Below are positions 15,617 through 17,658 of a DNA stretch of 17,658 bases, piece by piece. A program made the translations under genes and the position numbers. The number at the start of each line of letters is the position of its first letter. Within the stretch, counting starts at the first letter, position 1. Origin of the DNA: Hyphomicrobiaceae bacterium (GTDB lineage Bacteria; Pseudomonadota; Alphaproteobacteria; Rhizobiales; Hyphomicrobiaceae); contig JABSQE010000166.1 in assembly GCA_013214245.1 (NCBI GenBank), forward strand, positions 1 through 17,658, written 5' to 3'. The notes beneath the pieces are model-generated. The model did not search any database and was not told the origin of the DNA. It was given only the letters and a program-made list of their open reading frames with translations.

Positions 15617-17658
15617 ATGAATCACCATAAGAATTCTGAGAAAGCAATTGCAAGCCAAAGAGCGGGAATTCGCTTGCCGTTAGCATTCGAATATCCAGGA
15701 GTATTAGCTGTTAATAATCCAATCGTTACACTAATTCTGGTTTTTTTACTGTCGATTTTTTTAGGACGCTTCATTGTTGAGCTAGAAGTCGAAAATTCTT
15801 TGAGCAATGTATTTAATTCTAACAGCGCAGCTTATCAAGAGCTGGCACAACTTAAACAAAGCTTCCCGCAATCCGATGACATCATTACTCTTGCTGTCAC
15901 TGCCAACAGTTTTGAAGACCTCAAAACTCTAGAGGATATGAGAGATATTTATTATGAAATCACTCTTCTCGAAGGAGTAGCAGATACCTTCTCTATTTTT
16001 AATATTCATGAGCGTTATAAGCCCGGGTACATAACTAAACCGCTTATACCTGAAATACTACCCGTATCGGCTGACATTTCTAAAATTATGGGAGAAGTTC
16101 GTAAACATCCTCTTGTTCAAGGTCGTCTCTTTACTAAGAGTAATGATGGCAAAAAAGAAATCACTTTAATAATAATCTCGCCTGATCAACGTTTTTCTTT
16201 AGAAAAGATAGTTTATGATATTCGTAATATTGTAACAAACTTCGAGAAAGCACGTGGGCTTCGGCTTGGTTTAACCGGAACACCTGTTATTACGGCAGAA
16301 TTAGCATACCAATCTAGCCGTGATAGAGTTTTGTTTCTAAGTCTAGGCTTGGTGGTGGGTTCTATAGTCTGCTTTTTGTTTTTTCGTCGTTTCGATTTTC
16401 TGATTATCGCTAATGTTCCTGCATTTTTTTGTTTATATTGGAGCTTATGCACTTTTGGTGCGATTGGTATTAAAATTAATCCAATAATGACCGCTGTATT
16501 ACCACTTTTGATGGTTATCACGTATACCAATGCGATGCACATACTTTTTGTTCTTCGTAAGCAGCTACTTGATAATTGTGCAATTGTTTCGGCTGCGTTG
16601 ATAGCTGTGCGCGCTGTAGGACCAGCATGCTTTATTAGTGCGTTGACTACTATATTAGCTTTTATCTCCATCGCCCAGACTGACGCTGAGATTATCCGCA
16701 CGTTTGGCTTTGCAGCGGCTGTCGGTACTATGCTCTCATATCTTTCTGCAATCATTGTTGTTCCAGCGTTAGCTGTGGTTTTATTGTGTCCAAAAGAATC
16801 ATCTCTAAAAGAAAGTTTTATAGAAAATGCTGGTATTCTAATGCTTGATAAGATAGCAAATTATCTCGCAAGTTTTGTTGTTGTTCGAGCAAGGGCTATA
16901 TCAGCAGTAAGTCTATTTTTTTTAGGTGTCGCAATTTATCTTCATGCCAGCTTGACGCCACAGTATCGTCTTAGCGATATGGTGCCAACAGATGGGGAGG
17001 CTAAGATTGTAGCAGAAGATTTAGCTGATACCATGGGCGGTACGAATCCTGTTTACGTTATGTTATTTTGGAAAGGAGACAAAGATTTTAGAAACTCATT
17101 TCTGCAGATTCTTCCTGCGATAACTGAGGCAGATGCAATCCTTCGCAACAACCATCTAATACATGGTGCATGGTCTCTTGAAACACTAAAACCTTTTCTG
17201 GTAGATTCTAACAAAGCACGAAAAGTAGAATCAGGCGTATCGACTAGCTTTTTAGATGCCGTTCTTGCGTTGCCTGAGAGAGCTGTGATGCGTTTTATAA
17301 ATATTAAGAATAACGTAACGTTGCTGACAGGTTTTACAGGTGATCTTGAAGCTAAGGATTTTGTAGCGTTGAAGCGAATACTAGAGGCGAAACTTTCTAC
17401 TATTTCTCAACGGTACGCTGGCGTATCTTTTTTTGTAACCGGTCAGGCGGTGTTATCTGCCCAAGGTTCGTTGTCTGTTATTAACAAGCTGTATATCTCT
17501 CTAATACTTGCTATTGGTATAGTAACCACAGTGATTATAATATCATTTAGATCGCTGTCTTTGGGCATAATCAGCCTTGTACCCAACCTTTTTTCTGTCA
17601 CGGCGACGGGAAGCGCTTTGTACGTTCTGGGCTGGCAATTAGAGTATGCTGGAATAAT
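15617..17658 (+). CDS. RND superfamily (MMPL-type) membrane exporter, 3' end outside window
   Basis: This is an inner-membrane transporter of the RND/MMPL superfamily, whose members export lipids or other hydrophobic molecules; the substrate here is unknown. 680 codons are visible and the frame is still open at the right edge. The first membrane segment lies at about 36-53. A periplasmic loop follows to about 235, then a block of membrane helices (about 236-400). A second-half entry helix near 428-445 and a second large periplasmic loop come next, and a second helix block starts near 628 (LYISLILAIGIVTTVIIISF, then LVPNLFSV). This duplicated layout is the RND signature. In helix 4 the segment TYTNAMHILFVLRK carries Asn305 where relatives usually have an acidic residue. 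The ATG at 15617 is the first possible start after an in-frame TAA at 15599; it has no clear ribosome site. Confidence 0.92.
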   Translation, partial: MNHHKNSEKAIASQRAGIRLPLAFEYPGVLAVNNPIVTLILVFLLSIFLGRFIVELEVENSLSNVFNSNSAAYQELAQLKQSFPQSDDIITLAVTANSFEDLKTLEDMRDIYYEITLLEGVADTFSIFNIHERYKPGYITKPLIPEILPVSADISKIMGEVRKHPLVQGRLFTKSNDGKKEITLIIISPDQRFSLEKIVYDIRNIVTNFEKARGLRLGLTGTPVITAELAYQSSRDRVLFLSLGLVVGSIVCFLFFRRFDFLIIANVPAFFCLYWSLCTFGAIGIKINPIMTAVLPLLMVITYTNAMHILFVLRKQLLDNCAIVSAALIAVRAVGPACFISALTTILAFISIAQTDAEIIRTFGFAAAVGTMLSYLSAIIVVPALAVVLLCPKESSLKESFIENAGILMLDKIANYLASFVVVRARAISAVSLFFLGVAIYLHASLTPQYRLSDMVPTDGEAKIVAEDLADTMGGTNPVYVMLFWKGDKDFRNSFLQILPAITEADAILRNNHLIHGAWSLETLKPFLVDSNKARKVESGVSTSFLDAVLALPERAVMRFINIKNNVTLLTGFTGDLEAKDFVALKRILEAKLSTISQRYAGVSFFVTGQAVLSAQGSLSVINKLYISLILAIGIVTTVIIISFRSLSLGIISLVPNLFSVTATGSALYVLGWQLEYAGI

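Noticed and set aside
16213..16755. 180-codon open frame on the minus strand
   Set aside because: It is antisense to the RND exporter, which is open over the full stretch with consistent membrane-helix pattern. The antisense product is a shadow.
1..17658. CRISPR arrays, insertion sequences, phage or toxin-antitoxin genes
   Set aside because: No regularly spaced repeats, no transposase or integrase motifs and no paired small genes were seen on either strand.

Overview
The window is AT-rich bacterial DNA, most likely from an alphaproteobacterium and perhaps a Rhodospirillales-like lineage. This rests on the gene types: a Ppx/GppA phosphatase without an HD domain, a PhnCDE/PhoCDET-type importer with one very long PhnE, a NYN/LOTUS protein, pseudoazurin, CobQ and an M29 aminopeptidase. 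Genes plus the one tRNA cover about 73 percent of the window. Seven AT-rich spacers of roughly 400-900 bases separate them. That low density suggests a genome undergoing erosion, such as a host-associated symbiont, but the taxonomy is inference and the density is only a local measure.

Layout. The window opens inside a plus-strand ppx/gppA-type gene (to 1014). It converges on a minus-strand importer operon read in the order phnC (5781-4996), phnD (4902-3916), phnE1 (3817-2948), phnE2 (2951-1554). Divergent from phnC is a DUF3228-like gene (6188-6778). A periplasmic pseudoazurin (7279-7797) follows, ending in a strong hairpin. A minus-strand tRNA-Asn(GTT) at 8336-8410 stands between two long gene-free stretches. 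Next comes a large plus-strand NYN-domain/LOTUS protein (about 9317-11215), then a minus-strand cobQ (13499-12024), a plus-strand M29 aminopeptidase (14178-15425) and an RND/MMPL-type membrane exporter that starts at 15617 and runs off the right edge.

How the genes fit together. The phn operon is a complete ABC importer: ATPase, periplasmic binding protein and two permeases. No C-P lyase or other phosphonate-degrading gene is in view, so it may serve phosphate or phosphite uptake, as in PhoCDET, as well as or instead of phosphonate uptake. The neighbouring Ppx/GppA enzyme also belongs to phosphate and alarmone metabolism. The remaining genes look like single, independently transcribed housekeeping or accessory genes: copper electron carrier, RNA-binding/nuclease protein, cobalamin side-chain amidation, peptide turnover and lipid or hydrophobe export. 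I see no mobile element, CRISPR array, phage gene or defence island. The points most worth a second look are the large extracytoplasmic insert in PhnE2, a possible ribosome-site-masking hairpin ahead of pseudoazurin, structured DNA ahead of cobQ, and the NYN-LOTUS protein with a second conserved-looking C-terminal helical domain.
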